Below are positions 15,375 to 23,703 of a stretch of 64,000 nt of DNA, one piece after another. Location of the stretch: positions 838,129 to 902,128 of the forward strand of contig JADJYE010000002.1 in NCBI GenBank assembly GCA_016719945.1, given 5' to 3'. Source of the stretch: Polyangiaceae bacterium (GTDB lineage Bacteria > Myxococcota_A > Polyangia > Polyangiales > Polyangiaceae). The notes under the pieces are model-generated. The model searched no databases. It saw only the letters and a program-made list of their open reading frames with translations, and was not told the origin of the DNA. Numbering within the stretch: the stretch's first letter is position 1; every line of letters begins with the position of its first letter. The translations under genes and the position numbers were made by a program.

Positions 15375-16625
15375 TCAGCGCTCGACGAAATCGAGGTCGC
15401 GGCCGAACGACTCCTTCAGCGGGATGAGCGCGCCGAAGGCGACCGCGAGGCACACGACGCCGACCGCGGCGGCCGCCTTCCACGGCCCGAGGCTCGGCTC
15501 GAGCTTGGCGAAGGCGTAGCTCACGAGGACGAGCGACCCGCGCACGAAGTTGGGCGCGGTCGTCGTCACCGTGGAGCGCAGGTTCGTGCCGAACTGCTCC
15601 GACGCCGTGGTCACGAAGACCGCCCAATACCCACCGCCGATGCCCACGAACAGGCACGACGCGTAGAGGGCCGTGAGGCTCTTGCCCGCGACGCCGAAGT
15701 AGACCGCGGTCGAGATGGCCGAGAGCGTGAGAAACAGACCGATCGCCTTGCGTCGGCTGCCGAGCAGCTGGGAGGCGACGCCGCTCGCCAGGTCGCCGAT
15801 CGCAAGGCCGATGTACGCCATCATCACCGCGGTGCCCGGCGTGACCACCTCGGCGAGGCCCATGTCCTTGGCGATCTTGGGCGCCCGCGCGACGAGGATG
15901 CCGATCAGGTACCAGACCGGGACGCCCGACAGGATGACGCACAGGTAGCGCGTGGCCCGATCGGGGCTCGTGAACAGCTTCAGGAAGTTGCCGCGGCTGA
16001 CGCCAGCGGTGCCCTTGACCGATTCGAACATCCCCGACTCGCGCACGCCGATGCGCAGGAGCAGCAGCGCGAGGCCCATTCCCCCGCCGATGAAGTAGGC
16101 GTGCCGCCACTCGACCCCGGCGCGATCGATGAGCGCCGCGGCGATCGCGCCGGTCACGCCGACGCCCGCGATGATGGTCGTGCCCCAGCCTCGGCCTGTC
16201 TTGCTCATGAGCTCGCTCACCAGCGTGATCCCCGCGCCGAGCTCGCCCGCGAGCCCGACGCCCGCGATGAAGCGGAGCGCCGCGTATTGGTCGAGCGAGG
16301 AGACCAGCCCGTTCGCGACGTTCGCGAGGGAGTACATGACGATGCTGCCGAACAGCACCGAGAGGCGCCCGCGCCGGTCGCCGAGCACGCCCCACACGAT
16401 CCCCCCGACGAGCATCCCCAGCATTTGCCAATCGAGCAGCGCCGCGAACCGCGCCTCGATCTCGCCAGGCGCGACCCCCAGGGAAGCGAGGCTCTTGCGC
16501 CCGACGACGCTGAACAGGATGAGGTCGTAGATGTCGACGAAGTACCCGAGCGCCGCGACCAGCACGGCGAGCATCGCGGCCTTCGGAGAAGGCGCGGCCG
16601 GGGGCGGCGCGGGCGCTGCGGACAT
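15375..16625 (-). CDS. MFS transporter, metabolite:H+ symporter-like
   Basis: This 416-residue integral membrane protein has about 12 hydrophobic segments. The major-facilitator signature lies between TM2 and TM3 (GGIVWGVLGDRRGRLSVLFG), and an Arg/Gly motif LRFIAGVGLAGELGAGITLV in TM4 resembles the sugar-porter/MHS group. The family exchanges small carboxylates, sugars or drugs with protons across the inner membrane. The substrate cannot be assigned. The C-terminus ends with RDLDFVER after TM12. The gene is convergent with the Clp-like gene (7 bp apart) and divergent from the large surface lipoprotein. Confidence 0.88.
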   Translation of the reverse strand: MSAAPAPPPAAPSPKAAMLAVLVAALGYFVDIYDLILFSVVGRKSLASLGVAPGEIEARFAALLDWQMLGMLVGGIVWGVLGDRRGRLSVLFGSIVMYSLANVANGLVSSLDQYAALRFIAGVGLAGELGAGITLVSELMSKTGRGWGTTIIAGVGVTGAIAAALIDRAGVEWRHAYFIGGGMGLALLLLRIGVRESGMFESVKGTAGVSRGNFLKLFTSPDRATRYLCVILSGVPVWYLIGILVARAPKIAKDMGLAEVVTPGTAVMMAYIGLAIGDLASGVASQLLGSRRKAIGLFLTLSAISTAVYFGVAGKSLTALYASCLFVGIGGGYWAVFVTTASEQFGTNLRSTVTTTAPNFVRGSLVLVSYAFAKLEPSLGPWKAAAAVGVVCLAVAFGALIPLKESFGRDLDFVER

Positions 16626-16732
16626 GTCCCCACGTGTCGCACAGAGACCGGGCCTGACGCAATCATGCGCGCCGGGCTCGACGCCGTTGCAGCCAGGTTT
16701 GCAGCGGGGCCGCGCTCTGTTCTGATGGAGCG

Positions 16733-19642
16733 ATGCAGCTTGGAGCTTGGTCGGGCTGGGTCGTCTCGTCGTTCCTCGTGGCCACGCTCGCAGCGTGCGC
16801 AGAGGGTGAGAGCATCACGGGAGGCGGCGGCGAAGGTCCCTCCAGCGGCGGGCAGAGCGCAGGCGGCCAGGCGAGCGGCGGCAACGCCGGCGCAGGCGGC
16901 GCCGCAGGTGGCGCAGGCGGCGCAGGCGGCGCGCTCGACGGCGGCGGCGGCGCAGGCGGTGGCCTGTCGGGCAACGTCGAGCTGTGCGTCCTCAATGAGG
17001 GCGAGGCCTACGATCCCTGTCAGCAACCCGAGGAGCTCGATTTCGGTATCGTCTCGAGCGGCACCACCGAGCTGCGGCTCTTCCGCGTCGACAATGAGAC
17101 GCCGGGCGATCTGCTGTTCCAGTCGGTCGGCATCAACGACGGCCAGTTCGAGGTGGTCGCCGTGCGCTTCGAAGAAGACCCTGGCGATCCTGGCAGCTAC
17201 CTGCGCGTCGAGGAAGACCTGCCCCTGCTCCGCACCAGCGGAGAGTCGCTGTGGTTCGAGGTCAGCTACAACGCGATCGGCGCGTCGGGCCCCCTGCCGG
17301 ACGAGGACGTCATCGTGCAGATGAACCTCGATGACCAGCCGATCGCGGACCTGCTGGTCCCCATCGTCGGCGAGGAGTCCGGCTGTCCCTCGGGCAGCGG
17401 CGCCTGCGACGCCGACCCGAACAACGGCTGCGAGACCAACACCGACAGCAGCAACGACCATTGCGGCGGCTGCAACGTCCCCTGCGAGCCGTTCGGAGGC
17501 ACCGGTCAGTGCGTCGCCGGCGTCTGCACGCTCGTCATGTGCGACCCGTACACCGACGACTGTGACGCCGACGAGGCGACGGGCTGCGAGGTCAACCTCC
17601 TCAACGACGTCGAGAACTGCGGCAGCTGCGCGAACGACTGTCAGAAGGCGAACACCACGGCCTTCTGCAACGGCGGAAACTGCGACATCTCGGGCTGCCT
17701 CAACAACTACGCCGACTGCAACCTCAACCCCATCGACGGCTGCGAGGTCAACCTCGCCAACACGATGGCCCACTGCGGCGGCTGCAACCTCAACTGCGAT
17801 CTGGCGAACGCGGGCGAGTCTTGCGTCCCGAGCGCCATCACCGGCCTCGGCGTGTGCACCCTCGGCGCGTGCACGGGCGACTTCAAGAACTGCAACCTCG
17901 ACCCGGCCGACGGCTGCGAGATCGACAGCGACACCAGCCTCGCCCACTGCGGCAACTGCTTCTCGCCGTGCTCCTTCACCAACGCCGCCGAGGCGTGCGT
18001 CAACGGCGGCTGCACGATGGGCATGTGCGACCAGAACTACGGCAACTGCAACGGCTTCACGGCCGACGGCTGCGAGGCGCCGCTGCTCACCGACAAGGAC
18101 CACTGCGGCACGTGCGCGACGGACTGCGACACCGTCTACCCCAACTCGAGCGTAGGCTGCTCGAACGGCGGCTGCGTGTGGAACAGCTGCAACACGAACT
18201 ACTGGAACAATGACGGCTCGCTCGCCAACGGCTGCGAGTATTTCTGCGTCCAGCAGGGCGGCGCCGACAACCCGGACGACGCGTTCGCGGACAGCAACTG
18301 CGACGGCGTCGACGGGGACGCGAGCAACGCCATCTTCGTGGCGACCAGCGGGAGCGACCTCAACCCTGGGACGCGGGCCCAGCCGATGCAGACGATCGCC
18401 GGCGGGATTGGCGCCGCGCAGGTTCAGGGCAAGGCGCACGTCTACGTGTCGAACGGCACCTACGTCGGCCGCGTCACCCTGACGAACGGCATCTCGATCT
18501 ACGGCGGGTACTCTGCCTCGAACGGCTGGGCGCGGTCGAACGTCTACGTGGCGACCATCAGCTCGAGCGCCGTCAGCAGCGGTCGCGTCACCGCGCTCGA
18601 CGCCGTGAACATCACCTCGGCGACGCGCGTCGACCGGATGACGATCCAGACCGGCTCCACGGCCTCGGTCGGCGTCAACAACTACGCGGTCTACTGCAAC
18701 AACTGCGACGCGCTCACCCTCTCGAGCAACGTCATCACCGCCGGCGGGGCCGGCGCGGGCTCGAACGGCGGCGCCGGCACGACGGGTGGCAGCGGCACCG
18801 TGGGCGACCCCGGCACCGCGGGCAACAACGACGCGAACCCCCCGGGCACTGGCGGCAACGGGGGCCCCTCGCCTTGCTCTCGCACGGGCGGCAGGGGAGG
18901 CAACGGCGGGTCCGAGGGCAGCAACAACGGCCTGACCGGGTCCGACGGCGTCAGCGGCACCAACGGGGGCAACGGCGGTGGCTGGGGTGATCCGGGCGGC
19001 GACGGCGCGAACGGCGCCGATGGCACGAACGGCGGGGTGGGCGCTGCGGGGTCGGCCGGCTCGGGCGGCAGCATCATCTCCAGCCTGTGGGCGACTGACG
19101 GCGGCGGGGCTGGTGCCACCGGCGGGCACGGCAACGGCGGCGGTGGCGGTGGTGGCGGTGGGGCGCAGCACTGCACCTTCTGCAACGACGGCGCGGGCAA
19201 TGGCGGCGGCGGCGGCGGCGCCGGTTGCGGTGGAACGGGTGGCGCAGGTGGCGGCGGCGGCGGTGGGTCCTTCGGCATCTTCCTCGTCAACGCGACGGGC
19301 GTCGTGCTGACCAACAACACGGTCACGTCAGGCAACGGCGGCGCGGGCGGGACCGGCGGCGCAGGCGCGGGCGGCGGCACGGGCGCGAACGGCGGCGCCG
19401 GCAACACCCACGCGAACGACGAGATCGGCGAGGGCGGCGACGGCGGAAAGGGCGGCAACGGCGGCAACGGCGGAGGCGGCGGCGGCGGCGCCGGCGGCCC
19501 GTCGTGGGCCATCTATCGGGTCGGCACCACCGTGACGACCGTCGGAAACTCGCTCTCGTTCGGCGGGGGCGGCAGCGGCGGCAGCGGCGGTTCGCCGAAC
19601 GGGGCGAGCGGCGTCGCTGGCGCGACCGGCACGGTGTTCTGA
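16733..19642 (+). CDS. Large surface lipoprotein: Cys repeats, parallel beta-helix and PGRS-like Gly-rich tail
   Basis: This is a 969-residue lipoprotein. A signal ending at LAAC is followed by a Gly/Ala linker, an Ig-like region (residues 80-215), and at least six repeats of a Cys motif of type NGCE..C.G.C...C with spacing of about 50 residues (NGCETNTDSSNDHCGGC, TGCEVNLLNDVENCGSC, DGCEIDSDTSLAHCGNC). Then a DUF1565-like repeat region begins at GTRAQPMQTIAGGIGAAQ and STYV-type turns, typical of parallel beta-helices. The last 330 residues are extremely Gly/Ala/Asn-rich (GGNGGAGG-type), with islands such as QHCTFCNDGAGN that keep the beta-helix. It should be an extracellular repetitive surface protein. 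A strong terminator follows at 19668. Confidence 0.85.
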   Translation: MQLGAWSGWVVSSFLVATLAACAEGESITGGGGEGPSSGGQSAGGQASGGNAGAGGAAGGAGGAGGALDGGGGAGGGLSGNVELCVLNEGEAYDPCQQPEELDFGIVSSGTTELRLFRVDNETPGDLLFQSVGINDGQFEVVAVRFEEDPGDPGSYLRVEEDLPLLRTSGESLWFEVSYNAIGASGPLPDEDVIVQMNLDDQPIADLLVPIVGEESGCPSGSGACDADPNNGCETNTDSSNDHCGGCNVPCEPFGGTGQCVAGVCTLVMCDPYTDDCDADEATGCEVNLLNDVENCGSCANDCQKANTTAFCNGGNCDISGCLNNYADCNLNPIDGCEVNLANTMAHCGGCNLNCDLANAGESCVPSAITGLGVCTLGACTGDFKNCNLDPADGCEIDSDTSLAHCGNCFSPCSFTNAAEACVNGGCTMGMCDQNYGNCNGFTADGCEAPLLTDKDHCGTCATDCDTVYPNSSVGCSNGGCVWNSCNTNYWNNDGSLANGCEYFCVQQGGADNPDDAFADSNCDGVDGDASNAIFVATSGSDLNPGTRAQPMQTIAGGIGAAQVQGKAHVYVSNGTYVGRVTLTNGISIYGGYSASNGWARSNVYVATISSSAVSSGRVTALDAVNITSATRVDRMTIQTGSTASVGVNNYAVYCNNCDALTLSSNVITAGGAGAGSNGGAGTTGGSGTVGDPGTAGNNDANPPGTGGNGGPSPCSRTGGRGGNGGSEGSNNGLTGSDGVSGTNGGNGGGWGDPGGDGANGADGTNGGVGAAGSAGSGGSIISSLWATDGGGAGATGGHGNGGGGGGGGGAQHCTFCNDGAGNGGGGGGAGCGGTGGAGGGGGGGSFGIFLVNATGVVLTNNTVTSGNGGAGGTGGAGAGGGTGANGGAGNTHANDEIGEGGDGGKGGNGGNGGGGGGGAGGPSWAIYRVGTTVTTVGNSLSFGGGGSGGSGGSPNGASGVAGATGTVF

Positions 19643-19667
19643 CGAGCGCTCGGGTGATCCCAGGGAG

Positions 19668-19700
19668 GGGCCCGCGCAACGAAACCGCGCGGGCCCTTTC
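19668..19700 (+). terminator. Rho-independent terminator after the large surface lipoprotein
   Basis: GGGCCCGCGC and GCGCGGGCCC form a perfect 10-bp stem (19668-19677 with 19687-19696) around a 9-nt loop AACGAAACC, followed by TTTCTC. It lies 25 bp past the stop codon and before the next plus-strand gene. Confidence 0.8.
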
Positions 19701-19725
19701 TCGTCCCATCGTCTATAGAGGATTC

Positions 19726-20802
19726 ATGTCGTACCGACTCGGCTTCCCGTTCTTCGCGCTCTCTCTCTTCATCGCTGGCTGTGACTCGGAGGTCTCGCCC
19801 ACCGGCGGCGCCGGGGGCGAGGGCGGCTCGGGCGCAGGCTCTTCCACGGGCGGTAACGCGCAGGCGGGTGGGGGCGGCAGCGGCGCAGGCGGGGGGACCG
19901 TCCAGGGCGAGAGCTTCACCATCACCTTCGACCCGCTCACCGTTCCGCCCGGCGAGGAGAACACGCAGTGCGTGGTGAAGCGCCTCGGCAACGACGAGGC
20001 GATCCGCGTCAACCAGATCCACAACGTGCTGCCGGCCGGCTCGCACCACCTCATCGTGTACCGCACCGCCGACACCGAGGAGGTGCTCGAGCCGTACGAC
20101 TGCCAGCCCTTCGCCGACACGCTCGACCCCACCAAGGGCTCCCCGCTCATGGTGACGCAGAAGCACGATGAGCTGCTCACGCTCCCTGACGGCGTCGCGT
20201 TCACGCTGCAGCCGGGCGTGATGATCCGCCTGGAGATGCACTACATCAACGCCACCCCCGAGCCGCTCGACGTGTCGGCGACGTCGACGTTCACGACAAT
20301 ACCCGAGGAAGATTTCCAATACGAGGCGGACTTCCTGTTCCTCGGCAACCCCGACATCGACATCCCCCCGAACTCAACGTTCACGCTGGGGCCGACCTTC
20401 CTCCCGCTGCCCGCCGATCTCGCCGGCTCGAACATCTTCGGCATCACCGGCCACACGCACCAGTACGGCACCAACGTGACCGTCGACCTCGCCGAGGCGG
20501 AGGCCGGTCCGTTCACCAGCCTCTACGACGTGCAGGGCTGGCAGTGGAACGAGCCGGCGACCGTCTTCCTCGATCCCCCCGCGGTCATCGAGGAGGGCGC
20601 GGGCTTCCGCTTCACCTGCGAGTACCAGAACACGAGCGCGAACCAGGTCGGGTTCGGCGAGTCGGCCAACGAGGAGATGTGCTTCTTCTGGGCCTACTAC
20701 TACCCGAGCAAGGGCGCGTTCGTGTGCGCGCACACCGATCAGATCCCGGGCGGCTACGACCTGTGCTGCCCCGGCCCGGCGCTGTGTGATCAGCTGTTCT
20801 GA
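19726..20802 (+). CDS. Copper type II ascorbate-dependent monooxygenase-like lipoprotein
   Basis: This 358-residue lipoprotein (MSYRLGFPFFALSLFIAGC, IAGC lipobox, Gly/Ser linker) has a two-subdomain fold like peptidylglycine alpha-hydroxylating and dopamine beta monooxygenases. All usual copper ligand motifs appear in order: GSHHLIVYR (His-His of the first copper), LEMHYIN (third His), GHTHQYG (HxH of the second copper) and EEMCFFWAYYYP (Met). In the family, electrons come from ascorbate and the C-H bond of a peptide or amine is hydroxylated outside the cell. Eight-plus Cys suggest disulfides. ATG 19726 is fixed by the signal peptide. A second family member at 25137-26194 is frameshifted. Confidence 0.85.
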   Translation: MSYRLGFPFFALSLFIAGCDSEVSPTGGAGGEGGSGAGSSTGGNAQAGGGGSGAGGGTVQGESFTITFDPLTVPPGEENTQCVVKRLGNDEAIRVNQIHNVLPAGSHHLIVYRTADTEEVLEPYDCQPFADTLDPTKGSPLMVTQKHDELLTLPDGVAFTLQPGVMIRLEMHYINATPEPLDVSATSTFTTIPEEDFQYEADFLFLGNPDIDIPPNSTFTLGPTFLPLPADLAGSNIFGITGHTHQYGTNVTVDLAEAEAGPFTSLYDVQGWQWNEPATVFLDPPAVIEEGAGFRFTCEYQNTSANQVGFGESANEEMCFFWAYYYPSKGAFVCAHTDQIPGGYDLCCPGPALCDQLF

Positions 20803-20824
20803 GAAGGGCGACCAGCTGTTCTAG

Positions 20825-23488
20825 CTAGACGGGCGGGCCGGCTTCGATGGCCCGCCGATAGCGATCGCGCCGCCGGTCGTCTCTCAAGATGTCGAACGCC
20901 TCCTCGACGACCTCGAGGATCAACGTCACGTCGTCGTGCAGGTCGACGGTCTGCGCGCTGAGCAGGCGGCTCGGCTCGAACGCTCGCCTCAGCTCCAGGA
21001 AGGCGCGCTTGATCTCATACGAGGTCGCGTCGCGGGCCACCCCGAGCAGGGAGAAGTAGTCCCCCTCCTGGACCAGCGCCATCTTCGCGCGCACCTTCCC
21101 GCGCACGGCGTCCTCGTCGATCGGATCGGGCTCGTCGCGTCGACGCGGCGCGACGGGGCGCACCGGCGCGAGCACCGCGAGCACGTCCAGCTCGACGAGC
21201 GCACGGAGCACGCTCGCGAGCTCGGGCGCGGCGCCGTCGCAGGCCTCGGCGACCGTCTTTCCTGGGGCGGAGCGCACGCGCGCCTCGTCGCTCGACGACA
21301 GCGCGCACTCCGACAGCAAGTTCGGGCGGGCGCCGTTGTCGAGCCTCGAGCTCGCGCCGAGGGCCTCGCGCGCCCGCGCAGGATCGAACACGCGACGGGC
21401 GGTCTCTACGTAGACCTCCGCGCCGGTCGCTCCTCCGAACACGTTCGGCTCGGCCTTCAGCCTCCCCGGGACCTCGTCTTCGATTTCCAGCGAGCCGGGG
21501 CCTGACAGCAGGATCTTCCCGATCAGGTGCTCGGCGTGTGCGCGGAGCACCGGCCACAGATCGTCCTGCGCGAGGTACCCCTGCGCGATCAGCGCTGCAC
21601 CCGCGTGGCGCCCCGAGCCGGGCAGCTTGCCCGCGAGGCGCGCGGCCACGTCGCGGTCGATGTCGCCGCGGGCGGCCAAGAACGCCACCAGGCTCTCGTC
21701 TGCGATCTCGGAGGTCGCGGTGACCAGATCGCCATCCATGAGGACGATGCGGCGGGCGCCGTCGGCCGCCAGAAAGCTCGCGCAGCCGCTCTTGCGCGTC
21801 GCGATCGATTTGGCGAGCGCCTTGAAGCCGTCCCCTTCGCCGAAGATGAGCGCCCCTGCCGTCTCTCCGGCGCTCGTCGCCGCGCGCGTCGGGTGGACGG
21901 ACTGGGCGGCGGGGCTGACCCCGCGGTCCACGTCCATGTCGGTCGCTGGCCGAGCGCCGCCGACCCCGGTCGACGGAGGAATGACGATGGGCGAGGCGCC
22001 GCGGGCGACATCGGTGGTGGGCCGCGCCGGTGGCGGCACCGTGCGCAGATCGACCACCGCGCGTCCCTGTGCGATGTCTCGCGGCTCCTGGAAGCGAACC
22101 GGAGGCGAGATCGGAAACAGGCTCGCCGCGTCTGTGCTCTGCGCGCTCGTCGCGGGGGGCGCCGCGAGCGCGCCTTCGACGTTGGGAGAGGTCCCGAAGG
22201 CGGCCGTCGAGGTCGCGCCGCGCATCGTCGCGTCGGGGCGCTTCAGGTCCTCTGGGCGGAGCCCGAGCAGCTCGCCCAGGCGGATCCCCAGGGCTGGGCT
22301 GCCCGCACGCGCGGAGTGGGTGATGCTGGCGACGCTGTCCAACCCCGTGTCACGCGCGCCATCTTGTTGGCGCGGGCTGAGCGGGAGGCCGGTGGGCTGG
22401 GGCTGGAGCTGCGGCACCGAGGTCGAGCCCTGCGGCTCTCGCACCGAGGTCGCCGGCGACGGCCCCTGCGAGTAGCCCCCGGCGGCTGAGGCGAGGTCAG
22501 ACAGCCCCTGGGTACGGGTCCCCGCGCCGGTGGGCGCTTGGGAGCCGTCGCCCCCCTCCCGAGGAAAGAGCCCCGGGCGGGACCGGGTCGGCTCTGGGGC
22601 GTTGATCATCCTCGGTGCGGGCGTGAACGCCGAGGGCACGACCGAGACCGAGCTGCCGGGGCTGGAGCCCGGAGCGTTGAGGAGCGCTCCGATCCCGCCG
22701 GTGCCCTCGAGGTCGTCGGAGGCGTCGAGGGGCTCGTCGAGCTGGGCCAGGAGGTCGGCCGGGACGGGGGCGTCCGCCTCGTCGGAGGGGGCGGGGAGGC
22801 TCGAGGCGTGATCGACCTCTGCGCGGATACGCGCTTCGGCCGCGCCGATCTGGCGGGCGAGCTCCGGGCTGAGGCGCACGTTGCCACCCGCGAGGATCCC
22901 GAGCGACCCGGCAGGATCGGCGCCTTCGTCGAGGAACGAGCCCACCTCGAGACCATCCTTGGCGTGCGGGAGCTCGGAGATCGGGGGGATGCTCTCGGCC
23001 GGCGCGACCGACTGCGACGGGCGGGCCGGGTACATCGGCGGTGGGGTCGTGCCCCGCGCGCCGAACCCGACCGCGGCTGGGCTCGCGACCGAGACGGCCC
23101 GCTCGACGAGGCGCTGCACGTCGACGGGCCGCTCGAACACGCTCTCGGTCAGGCTCACGTCGGGGAGCTCGGCGGCGCGCAGCGGGTCCCCCAGACAGAA
23201 CAGGTGGGGGCGGATCGGCTTGTCGCCGCCCCGCGCTCTGAGCAGCTGCTCGATCGCACCCGGCTGGTCGATGTCGACGATGATGATCGCCGGGCTCTCG
23301 CTCGCGACCCGTGCCTCGAGCAGGGCGAGCGGCACGTCGAAGACGGTGAACCCGCGGGCGCGAAGGATCGACGCGATGTCTTCGCCTTCGACCGACGGAT
23401 CGGCGAGGACGATGACGTCGCCCCGGTCGCGCTCGTCGAGCTCCGGCAGCGGGGTGTGCACGTTGGGCACGCGGGCCGAATGTACCAA
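20825..23488 (-). CDS. Receiver-like + PatA-type (DUF4388-like) + degenerate J domain protein
   Basis: This is an 887-residue multi-domain cytoplasmic protein. Residues 20-105 resemble a response-regulator receiver (DVIVLADPSVEGEDIASILRARG, AIIIVDIDQPG, LFCLGDP) with an Asp at the phosphoacceptor place. A low-complexity Ser/Pro/Ala stretch fills residues 110-560. Residues 560-770 resemble the DUF4388/PatA N-terminal fold (CASFLAADGARRIVLMDGD, ALIAQGYLAQDDLWPVLRAHAEHL). The C-terminus (about 805-880) is a J domain: DYFSLLGVARDATSYEIKRA then FEPSRL, where the HPD motif needed to stimulate Hsp70 is replaced. It may be a motility or cell-polarity adaptor of the type myxobacteria have in numbers. 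Its 3' end is close to the copper-monooxygenase-like gene. Confidence 0.78.
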   Translation of the reverse strand: MVHSARVPNVHTPLPELDERDRGDVIVLADPSVEGEDIASILRARGFTVFDVPLALLEARVASESPAIIIVDIDQPGAIEQLLRARGGDKPIRPHLFCLGDPLRAAELPDVSLTESVFERPVDVQRLVERAVSVASPAAVGFGARGTTPPPMYPARPSQSVAPAESIPPISELPHAKDGLEVGSFLDEGADPAGSLGILAGGNVRLSPELARQIGAAEARIRAEVDHASSLPAPSDEADAPVPADLLAQLDEPLDASDDLEGTGGIGALLNAPGSSPGSSVSVVPSAFTPAPRMINAPEPTRSRPGLFPREGGDGSQAPTGAGTRTQGLSDLASAAGGYSQGPSPATSVREPQGSTSVPQLQPQPTGLPLSPRQQDGARDTGLDSVASITHSARAGSPALGIRLGELLGLRPEDLKRPDATMRGATSTAAFGTSPNVEGALAAPPATSAQSTDAASLFPISPPVRFQEPRDIAQGRAVVDLRTVPPPARPTTDVARGASPIVIPPSTGVGGARPATDMDVDRGVSPAAQSVHPTRAATSAGETAGALIFGEGDGFKALAKSIATRKSGCASFLAADGARRIVLMDGDLVTATSEIADESLVAFLAARGDIDRDVAARLAGKLPGSGRHAGAALIAQGYLAQDDLWPVLRAHAEHLIGKILLSGPGSLEIEDEVPGRLKAEPNVFGGATGAEVYVETARRVFDPARAREALGASSRLDNGARPNLLSECALSSSDEARVRSAPGKTVAEACDGAAPELASVLRALVELDVLAVLAPVRPVAPRRRDEPDPIDEDAVRGKVRAKMALVQEGDYFSLLGVARDATSYEIKRAFLELRRAFEPSRLLSAQTVDLHDDVTLILEVVEEAFDILRDDRRRDRYRRAIEAGPPV

Positions 23489-23574
23489 GACCGGGCCCAG
23501 GTTGCCCCGGGAAGCGCCGCACGACGCCAGTGTTGCTGCCCGGGCAAAATGAAGGCACCGTTCGGCTGCTGGTC

Positions 23575-23703
23575 ATGACGCTCTTCGGCGCCACCCGAGA
23601 CGAGGTTCTGTTCGTCGCGTTCTTGATCGCGATGACTCTGCTCGGGACGTACGTCGGCGATATCGGCGAAGCCTTCGCGCGCCTCCTGCAGCGACGCCGA
23701 TGA
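23575..23703 (+). CDS. Small 42-residue membrane protein
   Basis: This short ORF (MTLFGATRDEVLFVAF, then LIAMTLLGTYVGDIGEAF, ending LLQRRR) has one predicted membrane helix and a basic C-terminus. It overlaps the ATG of the next gene (ATGA at 23700-23703), a classic coupling. It begins in the divergent region upstream of the receiver/J-like gene. Size, hydrophobicity and coupling argue it is real. The family is unknown; it may support the membrane-anchored neighbour. Confidence 0.6.
   Translation: MTLFGATRDEVLFVAFLIAMTLLGTYVGDIGEAFARLLQRRR

Noticed and set aside
16217..19171. Minus-strand 984-codon open frame
   Set aside because: High-GC antisense shadow of the large surface lipoprotein and the MFS gene; Val/Ala/Arg repeats mirror the Gly-rich codons.
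23549..23578. Nine-codon leader MKAPFGCWS ending in ATGA before the 42-residue protein
   Set aside because: Too short to support alone; no conservation evidence in this window.
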